DNA of 64,000 bases from Elioraea tepida (GCF_019203965.1 NZ_CP076448.1:945001-1009000); one strand, 5' to 3'. Shown: positions 49,412 to 62,740, counted from the stretch's first letter. Made by a program: numbers and translations. Notes: generated by a model from the sequence alone, not told the origin.

Positions 49412-49630
49412 ATGGCCGGACATCTCGAGAAACGCTCGCTCAGCCTCGCCGGGCACCGGACTTCGGTCGCGCTCGAGCCGGCGTTCTGGCGTGCGCTCGA
49501 GGAGGAGGCGGCGCGCGAGGGGATCAGTCTCGCCGCGCTCATCCGCACGATCGACGCGGAACGCCCCGACCCCTCTGTGCCGCTCGCCCGCGCGCTCAGG
49601 CTGCATGTGCTCGCCGCCCGGGGCGGTTGA
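49412..49630 (+). CDS. Ribbon-helix-helix domain protein
   Basis: 72 residues. KRSLSLAGHRTSVALEPAFWRALEEEAAREGISLAALIRTID matches the alphaproteobacterial ribbon-helix-helix family (RHH_4-like): a beta strand of alternating residues followed by two helices. It is likely a small DNA-binding protein that acts as a dimer. No toxin partner is adjacent; it converges with the AsmA gene 5 bases away. ATG 49412 is chosen because the frame upstream is Arg-rich and lacks homology. The stretch 49241-49411 shows nothing else. Confidence 0.75.
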   Translation: MAGHLEKRSLSLAGHRTSVALEPAFWRALEEEAAREGISLAALIRTIDAERPDPSVPLARALRLHVLAARGG

Positions 49631-49635
49631 GAGGC

Positions 49636-52581
49636 TCAGGGCCTGCGCGCGCGGGCGCGCTCGGCGAGGTGGCGTGCGACGGCGGCGGTCTCGACCACGC
49701 GCCGCGGCGCGGCGACCGGCCCAGACGCCCTGAGCCCGATCTCGGGCAGCGTCTCTCCTCCCCCGACCGGGGTGATGGCAAGCGCGAGCCCGATCGCCCC
49801 GGCGCGGAGGTCGATCTCGCCCGTTCCGGAGCCGTGACCGTACGGGGACCGGAAGGTCAGCCCGGTGATCGCCGCGATGCCGGCCTCGGCGCGCAGCACG
49901 AGCGTCGCCTGCTCGATCGCAGTGGCACCGCCCGCGAGGGCGCGGCGGATGCGCGCGAGCGCCTCCGCCTCCGGCAAGGGTGCGGCCAACGCCTCGGCCG
50001 CAGCAGCGAGGTCGAAGCCGACGAGCACGCCATCGGCGACGGTGATCCGCAGATCGCCGCGGAGCGAGGCGAACCAGCCGGCGGGCGATTGCCCCTGGCC
50101 GGAGAGGCTCGCGGCGAGGCTGACGCTGCCGCCGGCGAGGTCGAACGGAAGCTCGAGCTGAGGCCGGTCGATCACCACATCGGCGAGCACGACATCGACG
50201 GCGAGCTCCCCGGCGGCGGAAAGGCTTGCGGAGCCCGCGATCGTTCCGCCGCGCAGCCTGCCGGTCAGCGAAGCGAGCCTCAGCGTTCCACCGGCGAGCT
50301 CGCCCTCCGCCGCGACGGCGGCGAGCCCCGCCGTCGTGCCGACCGGCATCTCGGCCGCACGGATCGCAAAGGTTCCGCTCCAGCCGGCGAGCGGCGCGAG
50401 ATCGATCGGCCGCCTCCCCTCCCACACGGGGGGTGGAAGCGGAAGCCGCTCCGCCTCCACGGCAAGCCGGAACCGCCCGCCGCCCGGCTCGAGGCCGAGC
50501 TCGCCGGAAAGCCCCGCACGCAGATCCCCCGCGACCACCTCGGCACGCCCGACCGTGACCGTCCGTTGCGCGGCCGTTCCCTCGGCCACGATCGCAAGCG
50601 ACCCCTGGCCGAGCCACGCCTCGGTGCCGGCGATCCCGAGAGCGGCGAGAAGCCGCGGCGCCCCGGGATGGCGCAGCGCCACCCGACCGGTCACGCGCCC
50701 GAAATCAGTGTCGGCGAGGCCGGCCACCTCGAGCCGCGCGTCGAGCAGTTCGGCAAAGCCGGTGATCGCGACCTGCTCGCCGGCGGCGCGCGCCGCGGCA
50801 CGGATGGTGAACCCCCCCTGCCAGACCGGCGCGGCGGCGGCGATGAGGTTGGAGGCCGGAACGAGCGACGCGAGCCGCGACGCATCGGTCCCGGAGAAGT
50901 CGAGCTCGAAATCGGAGATCCGGCTGCGCGCCCCGGCCTCGCCCGAGCCGGAGAGCGTCAGCACCCCGCCCGCGAGGTCACCGGCGGCGAGGCGCCGCAC
51001 CGCCACCTGCCCGCGCGCGAGCGTGGCATCGAGCGTCACCTCGCGCGCCACCACCCCAAAGGCAGAGACCTCGTCCGCCTCGAGGCGAAGATTCGCGTCG
51101 ATCGGCGGCAGTGCCGCGAGCGCCTCGCCGAGACCCTTCCCACCCAGAACCCGGTCGAGCTCGAGACGCGCGACGCGCAAGCCCGCGCCGATCTCGGCGA
51201 CACTCCCGGCCGCGGCGGGAGGGCGGATCACCACGCCCCCCGAGATCGGCACGCCGTCGAGACGGGCCGTGGCCTGCTCGATCTGGAGCAGGCCCGGCTC
51301 GGCGGAGAGCCGCGAGGAGAGGGAGAGCGAGCGGAACCCTTCCACCCCGGCCCACACCCGATCGAGCGAGAGCCAGGCGAGCAGGCCGCGCAGGTCAGGC
51401 GCCTCGAGCTCGACGAGCCCCTCGAAGCGCGGGCCGCGTTCCGCGGCGATGACGGCGCCGGCGAGCGCCACCCCTGCCCCGCCCGGCAGCACCGCCGCCG
51501 CCTCGTTCACCGCGACCTGCCCGTCGGCGATGAGCAATGCGGCGCGGAGCGAGCGCAGCGTGCCGCCGCCGATCTCCGCCGCCTCGAGCGAGAGATCGAG
51601 CCCGATCGGGAAGGGTGTGGCGGCAAGCGCGCCGCTCGCGGGAGCCACCCACGGGTCGAGCGGGAAGCGCACGCCGGCAAGAGCGATGTCCACCCTCGGC
51701 TCGGGCCGGGTGGCGAAGCTTGCCGCGCCTGAGAGTCGCGAGGGGCCGAGCTGGAGCGTGAGCTGGTCGGCGCTGCCCGCCCCGCCTTCGACGGCGAGAC
51801 GCGCCTCGGCGCGGAAGGGTAGAGCCGGAGCGGGCAGAAGCTGCGAGAGATCGGCCCCTTCCGCCTCCACCTTCCCGGAGAAGACGAACCCGCCGTGCAG
51901 CACCACGCCGGCGACGGCGACGCGCGCGCCGCGGCCGAAGAACGCCGCCTCCAGCGTCGCCGCCCCGTCAAGCCCCGCCCGGCCGAGCGTCAGCTGCGCC
52001 TCGACCGGCATCGACCCGAGAGAGTACCGCCCCACGAGCGTGTAGGGGCCGAATGGCCCCTGCGCCGAAAGCCGCCCCGACACATGGGCGAGACGGACCG
52101 TGCCGACGGTGATCTCGCCCCGCTCGAGCGAGACGCGCGTGCCGGCGAGAAACGGCGGGGGGCGGGACGACGCCGCCCAGAGCGGGATCGGCACATCGCG
52201 GATGGCGAGGCGCGGGGCGACGAGGGTCAGCTCGCTTACCGCCACCTCGCCGATCAAGAGCCGGCCGAGAGCGAGGGTGAGGCGAAGCTCCTCGGCCGTT
52301 CCGGTGACAGTGTCGCCCGCCTCGCCGATGGCGACACCCCGCGCGACGAGGCGCGGTTCGGGCAGAAGCGCCAGCGCGAAGGGGCCGTCGATCCGGAACT
52401 CCCGCCCGAGCTCGGCGGAGGCGATCCGCTCGAGCTCAGCGCGATAGGCCGACCAGTCGAGCCGCGGCGGCACGAGCCAGGCCGCGAGCACCGCAAGCGC
52501 GGCGAGGAACGCGGCGAACCACGCAAGGAGGCGGAGAAGGGCAGCCACGCGAGCGACTTGCCAGAGCGCGGGTGGGTTCAC
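49636..52581 (-). CDS. AsmA family envelope protein
   Basis: 981 residues. One N-terminal span (about 17-37) and an AsmA N-domain (LERIASAELGREFRIDGPFALALLPEPRLVARGVAIG), followed by a very long beta-rich repeat region of Val/Ala/Leu/Gly strands. AsmA-like proteins are thought to bridge the periplasm and move lipids to the outer membrane (relatives of TamB/YhdP). The C-terminus is the AsmA_2 type (ISVGDGVLVGFDLAAAAEAL-like region). Likely anchored in the inner membrane. Upstream is the hydantoinase gene, 33 bases away. Confidence 0.85.
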   Translation of the reverse strand: MNPPALWQVARVAALLRLLAWFAAFLAALAVLAAWLVPPRLDWSAYRAELERIASAELGREFRIDGPFALALLPEPRLVARGVAIGEAGDTVTGTAEELRLTLALGRLLIGEVAVSELTLVAPRLAIRDVPIPLWAASSRPPPFLAGTRVSLERGEITVGTVRLAHVSGRLSAQGPFGPYTLVGRYSLGSMPVEAQLTLGRAGLDGAATLEAAFFGRGARVAVAGVVLHGGFVFSGKVEAEGADLSQLLPAPALPFRAEARLAVEGGAGSADQLTLQLGPSRLSGAASFATRPEPRVDIALAGVRFPLDPWVAPASGALAATPFPIGLDLSLEAAEIGGGTLRSLRAALLIADGQVAVNEAAAVLPGGAGVALAGAVIAAERGPRFEGLVELEAPDLRGLLAWLSLDRVWAGVEGFRSLSLSSRLSAEPGLLQIEQATARLDGVPISGGVVIRPPAAAGSVAEIGAGLRVARLELDRVLGGKGLGEALAALPPIDANLRLEADEVSAFGVVAREVTLDATLARGQVAVRRLAAGDLAGGVLTLSGSGEAGARSRISDFELDFSGTDASRLASLVPASNLIAAAAPVWQGGFTIRAAARAAGEQVAITGFAELLDARLEVAGLADTDFGRVTGRVALRHPGAPRLLAALGIAGTEAWLGQGSLAIVAEGTAAQRTVTVGRAEVVAGDLRAGLSGELGLEPGGGRFRLAVEAERLPLPPPVWEGRRPIDLAPLAGWSGTFAIRAAEMPVGTTAGLAAVAAEGELAGGTLRLASLTGRLRGGTIAGSASLSAAGELAVDVVLADVVIDRPQLELPFDLAGGSVSLAASLSGQGQSPAGWFASLRGDLRITVADGVLVGFDLAAAAEALAAPLPEAEALARIRRALAGGATAIEQATLVLRAEAGIAAITGLTFRSPYGHGSGTGEIDLRAGAIGLALAITPVGGGETLPEIGLRASGPVAAPRRVVETAAVARHLAERARARRP

Positions 52582-52614
52582 AAGCGCCGAGGCCCCCTCG
52601 GCACCTGTGCGTGC

Positions 52615-56244
<3,630 letters not shown>

Positions 56245-56389
56245 GCGACCATCATCTCCTCGTGAGCGCGGCGAGATATCCGCCACGAAGCCGCCGTGGT
56301 AGCCTCGTGCCGCTCCGGCGGCAAGGCGCACGGGGCCTTCACGGACAAGGGGTTCGGCACCATTCCATGGGTGCGGTGAGCGGACGGGG

Positions 56390-57184
56390 ATGAGCGTCTG
56401 GGGCAAGATCCTCGGCGGGATGGCGGGCTTCGCGATGGGCGGGCCCGTGGGGGCGTTGCTCGGCGCCGCGCTCGGGCACGCGGCCGACACGCGGGGGGGT
56501 CAGGGGCTCTCCGGGATGCGCCCGGCCGACTTGCTCGGCCGGCCCGACCCGCTCCGGATGACCGAGATCGCGGCGATGCTCGGCAGCCGCGACACCGTGT
56601 TCTCGATTGCCGTCGTCGTTCTTGCGGCCAAGCTCGCCAAGGTCGACGGGCCGGTGAAGCGATCTGAGATCGACGCGTTCAAGCGCCTGTTTCGCTTCGC
56701 GCCTGAGAACGCCAAGGACATCGCGCGTCTTTGGGACGGGGCGCGGGAGAGCGCAGACGGGTTCGAGCCCTTCGCCGAGAAGCTCGCCGAGGCATTCGCC
56801 GACAACCGCGCCGTGCTCGAGGAGGTGCTCGCCGCCCTGTTCGCGGTCGCGCGCGCGGACGGGCCGCTCAACCCGGCCGAGGAGCGGTTCCTCGCCGCGG
56901 TGCGCGCGCGCTTCGGCCTGTCCGAGCGGGCGTGGGAGCAGGCGCGCGCAGGCGCTGCGGGGCGCGTCGAGCCCGCCGGGCCCGACCCCTACGCTGTGCT
57001 CGGCGTCTCCCGCAACGCCTCGACTGAGGAGATCCGCGCCACCTGGCGCCGGCTGATGCGGGAGAACCACCCCGACACGCTCGCCGCACGCGGCGTGCCG
57101 CCGCACTTCATCGAGGCGGCAACGCGACGCGTCTCCGAGTTCAACGCGGCGTGGAACCGGATCAAACGGGAGCGTGGGCTCTGA
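56390..57184 (+). CDS. djlA: DjlA-like protein: TerB domain plus C-terminal J domain
   Basis: 264 residues. A Gly-rich hydrophobic N-terminus ([29 protein letters not shown]) resembles the DjlA membrane segment. A TerB-like domain follows (about 60-170, [26 protein letters not shown]), then a J domain with the DnaK-activating HPD in [13 protein letters not shown] (about 226-232). It would recruit DnaK at the membrane. The amidase gene begins next, 8 bases after the stop. Confidence 0.9.
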   Translation: MSVWGKILGGMAGFAMGGPVGALLGAALGHAADTRGGQGLSGMRPADLLGRPDPLRMTEIAAMLGSRDTVFSIAVVVLAAKLAKVDGPVKRSEIDAFKRLFRFAPENAKDIARLWDGARESADGFEPFAEKLAEAFADNRAVLEEVLAALFAVARADGPLNPAEERFLAAVRARFGLSERAWEQARAGAAGRVEPAGPDPYAVLGVSRNASTEEIRATWRRLMRENHPDTLAARGVPPHFIEAATRRVSEFNAAWNRIKRERGL

Positions 57185-57192
57185 CCGTCAGC

Positions 57193-57969
57193 GTGATCGA
57201 CGCGCCGAGCCCAAACCACGACGCGCGCCCCGACGGGGCGCCGATCGACACGCTGGTGCTCCACTACACGGGGATGCAGAGCGGCGAGGCGGCGCTCGCC
57301 CGGCTCCGCGACCCCGAGGCCAAGGTCTCGAGCCACTATCTCGTGGAGGAGGACGGGCGCGTCTTCGCGCTCGTGCCGGAAGCCCGCCGCGCCTGGCACG
57401 CCGGCCTCTCCTTCTGGCGCGGGCATGCGTCTCTGAACGACCGGTCGATCGGGATCGAGATCGTCAACCCTGGCCACGAGTGGGGCTATCGCGACTTCCC
57501 CCCTGCTCAGACCGCCACCGTGATCGCGCTCTGCCGCGACATCCTCAGGCGGCACCCGATCCCGCCCCGGAATGTCGTCGCGCACAGCGACATCGCGCCG
57601 GAACGGAAACAGGACCCGGGCGAGCGCTTTCCTTGGGCCGCGCTCGCCGCTGCCGGCATCGGGCTCTGGCCGGGCGAGGCGCCGGAGGAGGCGCGGGCGC
57701 TGCCGACGCTCGCGGTCGGCGACGAGGGTCCGGGCGTGGCGTCGCTTCGCCGCACGCTCGGGCGGATCGGCTACCGCGTCGCCGCGGAGGGCGCGTTCGA
57801 CCGCTCCCTCGCCCTCGCCGTCACGGCGTTCCAGAGGCACTGGGCGCAGCACCGCACCGACGGCGTGGCGGATGGCGAGACCCGCTGGCGCATCGGCCGT
57901 GTGGCCGGCCTCGCCGAAGGGCGCGTGCGCTCGGCGCAGACCAGGCAGGCGGAAGCACGCGGCGCTTGA
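57193..57969 (+). CDS. N-acetylmuramoyl-L-alanine amidase (AmpD/AmiD type) with peptidoglycan-binding domain
   Basis: 258 residues. The Amidase_2 zinc site: H in LVLHYTGM, H in AWHAGLSFWRG neighbourhood, and HSDIAPERKQDPGERFPW with the final His/Asp set. A C-terminal PG_binding_1 domain starts at VGDEGPGVASLRRTLGRIGY. It cuts the muramyl-peptide bond, in wall recycling or turnover. No signal peptide is visible, which suggests an AmpD-like cytoplasmic role. GTG 57193 is preferred (VIDAPSPNHDARP is the family start); GTG 57151 would overlap djlA. Confidence 0.87.
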   Translation: MIDAPSPNHDARPDGAPIDTLVLHYTGMQSGEAALARLRDPEAKVSSHYLVEEDGRVFALVPEARRAWHAGLSFWRGHASLNDRSIGIEIVNPGHEWGYRDFPPAQTATVIALCRDILRRHPIPPRNVVAHSDIAPERKQDPGERFPWAALAAAGIGLWPGEAPEEARALPTLAVGDEGPGVASLRRTLGRIGYRVAAEGAFDRSLALAVTAFQRHWAQHRTDGVADGETRWRIGRVAGLAEGRVRSAQTRQAEARGA

Positions 57970-57995
57970 CCGGGGCGATCATCCGGGAGCATGAC
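57966..57995 (+). promoter_or_regulatory. Promoter of rnpB, overlapping the amidase stop codon
   Basis: TTGACC (57966-57971) spans the amidase TGA, and CATGAC (57990-57995) lies 18 bases on. The -10 is imperfect, but the predicted start (58002-58004) agrees with the first base of the RNase P helix P1. Confidence 0.5.
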
Positions 57996-58003
57996 GCGTG
58001 CGG

Positions 58004-58449
58004 GTCAGGCGGCCGGGCGGCCGCGCTCCGCACCCGCCCCGCGAGGGGCGGCAGGCTCCGAAAGGAGGCGGGGTGAGGAAAGTCCGGGCTCCACGGGAAC
58101 ACGGTGCCGGGTAACGCCCGGCGGGGGCGACCCCAGGGAAAGTGCCACAGAAAAGAGACCGCCTGCGCTCCGCACCGGGCTCCCGGGGCGGACCGAAGGC
58201 AAGGGTGAAACGGTGCGGCAAGAGCGCACCGCGCGCGCCGGCAACGGCCGCGGCACGGCAAACCCCACCGGGAGCAAGACCGAATAGGGGCGGACGGCCG
58301 CTGGTCCGACAGGGCCAGGCGGCAGGCGCGTTCCCGCGCTCTCCGCCCGGGTTGGTCGCGCGAGGCGCCCGGAGACGGGCGTCCTAGAGGAATGGCCGTC
58401 CAGGGGCCGAACGGCCCCGGACAGAACCCGGCTTACAGGCCGCCTGACC
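58004..58449 (+). ncRNA. rnpB: RNase P RNA, bacterial type A
   Basis: About 446 nucleotides. The 5' and 3' ends pair (GTCAGGCGGCC with GGCCGCCTGAC, helix P1). Conserved core elements: GAGGAAAGTCCGGGCTCCAC (58076 on), AGGGTGAAACGGTGCGG with AAGAGCGCACCG, ATAGGGGCGG-like segment near 58288, and ACAGAACCCGGCTTACAGGC before the 3' end. It is the ribozyme that trims tRNA 5' leaders, with the RnpA protein. Ends are set by the P1 pairing. It sits between the amidase gene and the mra operon. Confidence 0.95.
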
Positions 58450-58601
58450 CCGCTTGCGCGCACCGGGACGCGCCGCGCGGGCAACGACCGTGAAGAACAA
58501 ACCGTGAATACTTGCGCCGCCCCCGGGCTTGTCCCTCGGCGACCGGAGAAGGTCCCTCGACGCGCGCGGATCCGACGGATGACGGGCTGTTTCCATTTGT
58601 A

Positions 58602-58626
58602 TCCCATACTGTCCCGTGTTATCCCA
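58602..58626 (+). promoter_or_regulatory. MraZ operator boxes before the division/cell-wall cluster
   Basis: Three boxes TCCCA (58602-58606), TCCCG (58612-58616) and TCCCA (58622-58626) repeat every 10 bases; on the other strand these are TGGGA, CGGGA, TGGGA. MraZ is known to bind direct TGGGN repeats with five-base spacers in front of its own operon. They lie in the only A/T-rich part of the 320-base gap 58450-58769, about 145 bases before mraZ. A TTGACC at 58630-58635 is a possible -35. The rest of the gap shows nothing I recognise. Confidence 0.65.
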
Positions 58627-58769
58627 TGTTTGACCATGGACGGGAGGCGCCATGAAGCGCCACCGGAAGAGGGCGCGGCTCCCGTCACGGCAGCGCAGGG
58701 TGGGGCCTCGCGGCCGCCGCGCGGGGCACCCCCGTCGACACCGGATGCGGAGGCAGTGTCGGAGCCTGG

Positions 58770-59234
58770 ATGACCCAGTTCTACGACACCTATACGAACC
58801 GGCTTGACCGCAAGGGCCGCGTGTCGGTGCCGGCGCCGTTCCGGGCCGTGCTCGAACGCCTCGGCGCGACCGATCTCATCCTCTCGCCGAACCACAAATA
58901 CCCCTGCATCGACGCCCGGCCCGACACGCTGTTCCGCCAGCTCGCCGCGCAGCTTGAAACGCTCGACGTGTTCTCCGACGAGCACGACGACCTCACCACC
59001 ACGCTGTTCGCGCGCTCGACCTCAGCGATGCCGGATGCGGAAGGCAGGATCACGCTGCCCGAGCGCCTGATCGCGCATGCCAAGCTGACCGACCAGGTCA
59101 CGTTCATGGGCGCCGGCGCCTCGTTCCAGCTCTGGGCGCCGGAGGCGGCCGAGGCGCGCCTCGCTGAGGCCGAGCGACGCACCCTCGAGCGGAGGCTCAC
59201 CGTTCCGCGCCGCCGCAGCGCGGGGCCGGCATGA
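58770..59234 (+). CDS. mraZ: Transcriptional regulator MraZ
   Basis: 154 residues with two AbrB-like beta swapped-hairpin repeats: [19 protein letters not shown] and [19 protein letters not shown], each with the DxKGR/DAEGR signature. It forms a ring and binds TGGGN repeats to repress the mra operon; candidate boxes lie upstream. First gene of the cluster. The stop overlaps the rsmH start as ATGA. Confidence 0.96.
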   Translation: MTQFYDTYTNRLDRKGRVSVPAPFRAVLERLGATDLILSPNHKYPCIDARPDTLFRQLAAQLETLDVFSDEHDDLTTTLFARSTSAMPDAEGRITLPERLIAHAKLTDQVTFMGAGASFQLWAPEAAEARLAEAERRTLERRLTVPRRRSAGPA

Positions 59235-60193
59235 CGGGCCGAGGCGTGATGGCCGAGGCCGGCCACACCCCGGTGATGCTCGCCGAGGTGCTCGGGCTGC
59301 TCGCGCCGCGGGACGGCCGAACCTATCTCGATGCCACCTTCGGCGGCGGCGGCTACACACGTGCCATCCTCGAGGCGGCGGCGTGCCGGGTGTTCGCCCT
59401 CGACCGCGACCCCGACGCGATCGCCCGCGGCGCTGCACTCGCGGCGCGCTTCCCCGGCCGGCTCTGCCTGATCGAGGGACGCTTCGGCGACATGGTGGCG
59501 CTGCTCGCCGAACGCGGGGTGGCCGCTCTCGATGGGGTGGTGTTCGACCTCGGCGTCTCCTCCTTCCAGCTCGACGATCCGCGCCGCGGCTTTTCCTTCC
59601 GCAATGACGGCCCGCTTGATATGCGCATGGGCCGGGCGGGGCCGACCGCGGCCGAGCTCGTCAACACCCTCTCCGAGCGCGCGCTCGCTGCGCTGCTTCT
59701 CGAGTTCGGCGAGGAGCGCTATGCCCGACGCGTCGCCCGCGCGATCGTCCGCGCCCGCGCCGAAGCCCCGATCGACACCACGGCCCGGCTCGCCGTCGTG
59801 GTGCGCGACGCGCTGCCCCCTTCGGCAGACGGGATCGACCCTGCGACGCGCAGCTTCCAGGCCCTGCGGATCGCTGTGAACGACGAGCTCGGCGAACTCG
59901 AGCGCGGGCTTGCGGCGGCAATCTCCCTGCTCGCGCCCTCAGGCCGCATCGTCGCCGTCTCGTTCCATTCGCTCGAGGACAGGCTGGTGAAGCGGCACCT
60001 CGCCGAGGCGTCGGGCCGCGCGGCGCGACCCTCGCGGCACGACCCGGCCGCCCTCGCCTCCGCCCCAGCGCCGCCTGCGCTCCGCCTGCTCACGCCGAAG
60101 CCGCTCCGCCCCTCCGCCGCCGAGGTGGCGACCAACCCGCGCGCGCGCTCGGCCCGGCTGCGTGCCGCCGAACGGCTTCCGGAGGCGGCCTGA
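59231..60193 (+). CDS. rsmH: 16S rRNA (cytosine(1402)-N(4))-methyltransferase RsmH (MraW)
   Basis: 320 residues. SAM motifs [16 protein letters not shown] and [11 protein letters not shown], the MraW signature [23 protein letters not shown] with [20 protein letters not shown] and [13 protein letters not shown]. It methylates C1402 in the ribosomal decoding centre. ATG 59231 overlaps mraZ; an internal ATG (59249) before [10 protein letters not shown] is also plausible. It overlaps ftsL by one base (TGATG). Confidence 0.97.
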   Translation: MTGRGVMAEAGHTPVMLAEVLGLLAPRDGRTYLDATFGGGGYTRAILEAAACRVFALDRDPDAIARGAALAARFPGRLCLIEGRFGDMVALLAERGVAALDGVVFDLGVSSFQLDDPRRGFSFRNDGPLDMRMGRAGPTAAELVNTLSERALAALLLEFGEERYARRVARAIVRARAEAPIDTTARLAVVVRDALPPSADGIDPATRSFQALRIAVNDELGELERGLAAAISLLAPSGRIVAVSFHSLEDRLVKRHLAEASGRAARPSRHDPAALASAPAPPALRLLTPKPLRPSAAEVATNPRARSARLRAAERLPEAA

Positions 60194-60885
60194 TGCTCCG
60201 CCCCGCCACGCTCCTGTGGTTTGCCGTCGCGATCGCCGTCGGTCTCGTCCTCTACAACGTCAAGCACGAGGTGCAGGGGCTCGAGCGTCGCCTCGTCGAG
60301 CTCAACCGCGCGATCGCCACCACCCGGGAGCGCATCCACGTGCTCGAGGCGGAATGGTCGCTTCTCAACGAGCCCGAGCGGCTGCGCGCTCTCGCAAGCC
60401 GCCATCTCGAGCTCGAACCGATGCGGCCAGCCCAGTTCGTCGACCAGGCCGTCATCGCGTCCCTCCCGGCTGCCCTGCCGCGCTCCGGGGAAGCCGAGGT
60501 CGCCGCCTCCCCCGGCAGCGGGCGCGCGGCGCAGGCTGCCGCCCCCGCCGCCACGCCCGTCCCGGCGCCGCGGCCTGCCGAGGCACGGCGCGAGGCGCAG
60601 CCGGGCACGCAGCCGCCGTCGCGGCTTGCGCCGCCGCGCGAGGAACCGCTGCCGCGGCCGCGCGAGGCGGCACCAGCCCCGCGGCGCGACCTCGAGGCGG
60701 GAGCGCCACGCCCCCTCCTGCCCGGCACCTCCCCTCCCCCGGCCGCGCGTCCGCCTACTCCCGTGATCCCTGTGGCCGCCCCTCCGACAGCGCCACCACC
60801 GCGGGCCTCCCACTCGGCGCTCGGCGCTCCCGCCCCGGCCCTGCCACCGCCGGTGCCGATCCGGCGCGGCGCGGACGCGAACTGA
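60193..60885 (+). CDS. ftsL: FtsL-like cell division protein with long C-terminal extension
   Basis: 230 residues. The N-terminal span (about 5-22) and coiled coil (24-75, VKHEVQGLERRLVELNRAI and RIHVLEAEWSLLNEPERL) fit FtsL, a core of the FtsQLB complex in the periplasm. Residues from about 95 onward are a Pro/Ala/Arg-rich low-complexity tail. Ordinary FtsL is about 100-130 residues, so the tail is unusual. Identification also rests on position between rsmH and ftsI. It has one-base overlap with rsmH; ftsI starts 7 bases after. Confidence 0.85.
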   Translation: MLRPATLLWFAVAIAVGLVLYNVKHEVQGLERRLVELNRAIATTRERIHVLEAEWSLLNEPERLRALASRHLELEPMRPAQFVDQAVIASLPAALPRSGEAEVAASPGSGRAAQAAAPAATPVPAPRPAEARREAQPGTQPPSRLAPPREEPLPRPREAAPAPRRDLEAGAPRPLLPGTSPPPAARPPTPVIPVAAPPTAPPPRASHSALGAPAPALPPPVPIRRGADAN

Positions 60886-60892
60886 GGCGGCG

Positions 60893-62740
60893 ATGATCCG
60901 CTCCGTCCCACCCGCTCCCGTCAGCATCGGCCCTGACCAGCCCGGCCGCGCCCCTCTCGCACTGGGGGCGCGGCCGTCGGGGCGGATCACCGCCGACGGC
61001 AGGCGGCGGCTTCTGCTCGAGCGCGCGCGCGTGAGGCTGATGATCGGCGCCGGACTGTTCGGCGTGCTCTATCTCGCCGTGGCCGCACGGCTTGCGGATG
61101 CGACCGTGTTCAGCCGGGCCACGCCGCGCGTCGCCGCGGCACCTCTCGCCGCGCTCGCTCCCGAGCCGCCGGTCGGACGCGCCTCGATCGTCGACCGCAA
61201 CGGCGTGCTGCTCGCTGTCTCGCTGCCCACCGTCGCCCTCTACGCCAATCCGCGCCAGATCCCCGACGCGGCCGAGGCGGCGAGCGCGCTTGCCCGCGTC
61301 CTGCCGGGGCTCGATGTCGCGGCCCTCACCGAGCGCCTCTCCGCCGACCGCTCCTTCGTTTACATCCGCCGCCACCTTGCGCCGCGCGAGCAGGAGGCGG
61401 TGAACGGCCTCGGCATCCCGGGCCTCCATTTCGAGCGCGCCGAGCGTCGCGTCTATCCCCAAGGGAGGGCCGCCGTGCACGTCCTCGGCGGCACCGATAT
61501 CGACGGCCATGGCATCGCCGGCGTGGAGCGGTTCTTCGAGCAGCGCCTGCGCGAGGAGCCGGGCGAGCCGCTCAGGCTGTCGATCGACGTCAGGGTGCAG
61601 CATGTTCTGCGCGAGGCGCTCGCGCGCGCGATCGAGCGGTTCGACGCGATCGGCGGCGCGGCAGTGGTGATGGACGTGCGCACGGGCGAGGTGCTCGGCA
61701 TGGTCAGCTTGCCCGACTACCTCCCGGCGGAGGTCGGGACGGCGACCAACGACCAGCGCTTCAACCGGATCACCGTCGGCGTCTACGAGCCGGGAAGCAC
61801 CTTCAAGCTGTTCACCACCGCCATGGCGCTCGAGCTCGGCACCGCGCGGATTTGGAGCGGCTACGACGCCTCCCGCCCAATCACCTACGGCCGCTTTACG
61901 ATCAGCGACTTCAAGGGCAAGAACCGGTGGCTCACCGTGCCCGAGATCTTCACCTACTCCTCGAACATCGGCACTGCCCGGATGGCGCTCGAGGTCGGTG
62001 TGGCTCGGCACAAGGCCTTTCTCGAGCGGCTCGGGCTCACCGCCCGGCCCGGGATCGAGCTGCCGGAGGTCGCTGCCCCCCTCTACCCGCGCGGCAACGC
62101 CTGGCGCGAGCTCAACACGCTCACCATCAGCTACGGCCACGGGATCTCGGTCAGCCCGCTTGCGGTCGCGACCGCGACCGCGGCGATGGTCAATGGCGGC
62201 GTGCTGCATCGCCCGACCCTGCTCGCCCGCGAGCCGGGGACGGAGGCGCGCGGCACGCGCGTGATCCGCCCCGAGACCTCCGACACGCTCAGGCGTCTGA
62301 TGCGCCTTGCCGTGACCGACGGCACCGGCAAGGGCGCGGACGTGCCCGGCTATCTCGTCGGCGGCAAGACCGGCACCGCGCAGAAGGTCGGCCCCCGCGG
62401 CGGCTACCTCCAGAATGCGCGGATCTCCTCCTTCACCGGCATCTTCCCGAGCCATGAGCCGCGCTACGTCGTCTACGTGATGGTCGACGAGCCGAAGCCG
62501 CGGCGTGACACCGCAGGCTACGCCACAGGCGGCTGGGTGGCCGCCCCAGCGGCACAGGAGGTGATCGGCCGGATCGGGCCGCTGCTTGGGCTCGCGCCGA
62601 TCGCCGAGACGGAGGCCGTGCGCAGCGCGCTTGCGATGCCGCTGCAGCCGCCGCGCCCGCAGCGCCAGGCCGCCCCGCCGGTGCAGCGCACCGCCGCCGC
62701 CCCTGCGTCAAGGGCCGAACCCCGTGCCGCGTCTCATTGA
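60893..62740 (+). CDS. ftsI: Division-specific peptidoglycan transpeptidase FtsI (PBP3)
   Basis: 615 residues. One N-terminal span (about 49-68), a non-catalytic dimerisation domain (RASIVDRNGVLLAVSLPTVALYANP), then the penicillin-binding domain with the serine motif STFK (S302, K305), SSN (S356-N358) and KTGTAQK (K492). It cross-links septal peptidoglycan and works with FtsW. The C-terminus is a Pro/Ala/Gln-rich tail. The last 17 bases overlap the murE start. Confidence 0.97.
   Translation: MIRSVPPAPVSIGPDQPGRAPLALGARPSGRITADGRRRLLLERARVRLMIGAGLFGVLYLAVAARLADATVFSRATPRVAAAPLAALAPEPPVGRASIVDRNGVLLAVSLPTVALYANPRQIPDAAEAASALARVLPGLDVAALTERLSADRSFVYIRRHLAPREQEAVNGLGIPGLHFERAERRVYPQGRAAVHVLGGTDIDGHGIAGVERFFEQRLREEPGEPLRLSIDVRVQHVLREALARAIERFDAIGGAAVVMDVRTGEVLGMVSLPDYLPAEVGTATNDQRFNRITVGVYEPGSTFKLFTTAMALELGTARIWSGYDASRPITYGRFTISDFKGKNRWLTVPEIFTYSSNIGTARMALEVGVARHKAFLERLGLTARPGIELPEVAAPLYPRGNAWRELNTLTISYGHGISVSPLAVATATAAMVNGGVLHRPTLLAREPGTEARGTRVIRPETSDTLRRLMRLAVTDGTGKGADVPGYLVGGKTGTAQKVGPRGGYLQNARISSFTGIFPSHEPRYVVYVMVDEPKPRRDTAGYATGGWVAAPAAQEVIGRIGPLLGLAPIAETEAVRSALAMPLQPPRPQRQAAPPVQRTAAAPASRAEPRAASH

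Noticed and set aside
58652-58806. Arg-rich short frame (about 50 residues) starting before mraZ
   Set aside because: Runs into mraZ in another frame, is Arg/Pro-rich without a family match, and has no clear reason to be translated.
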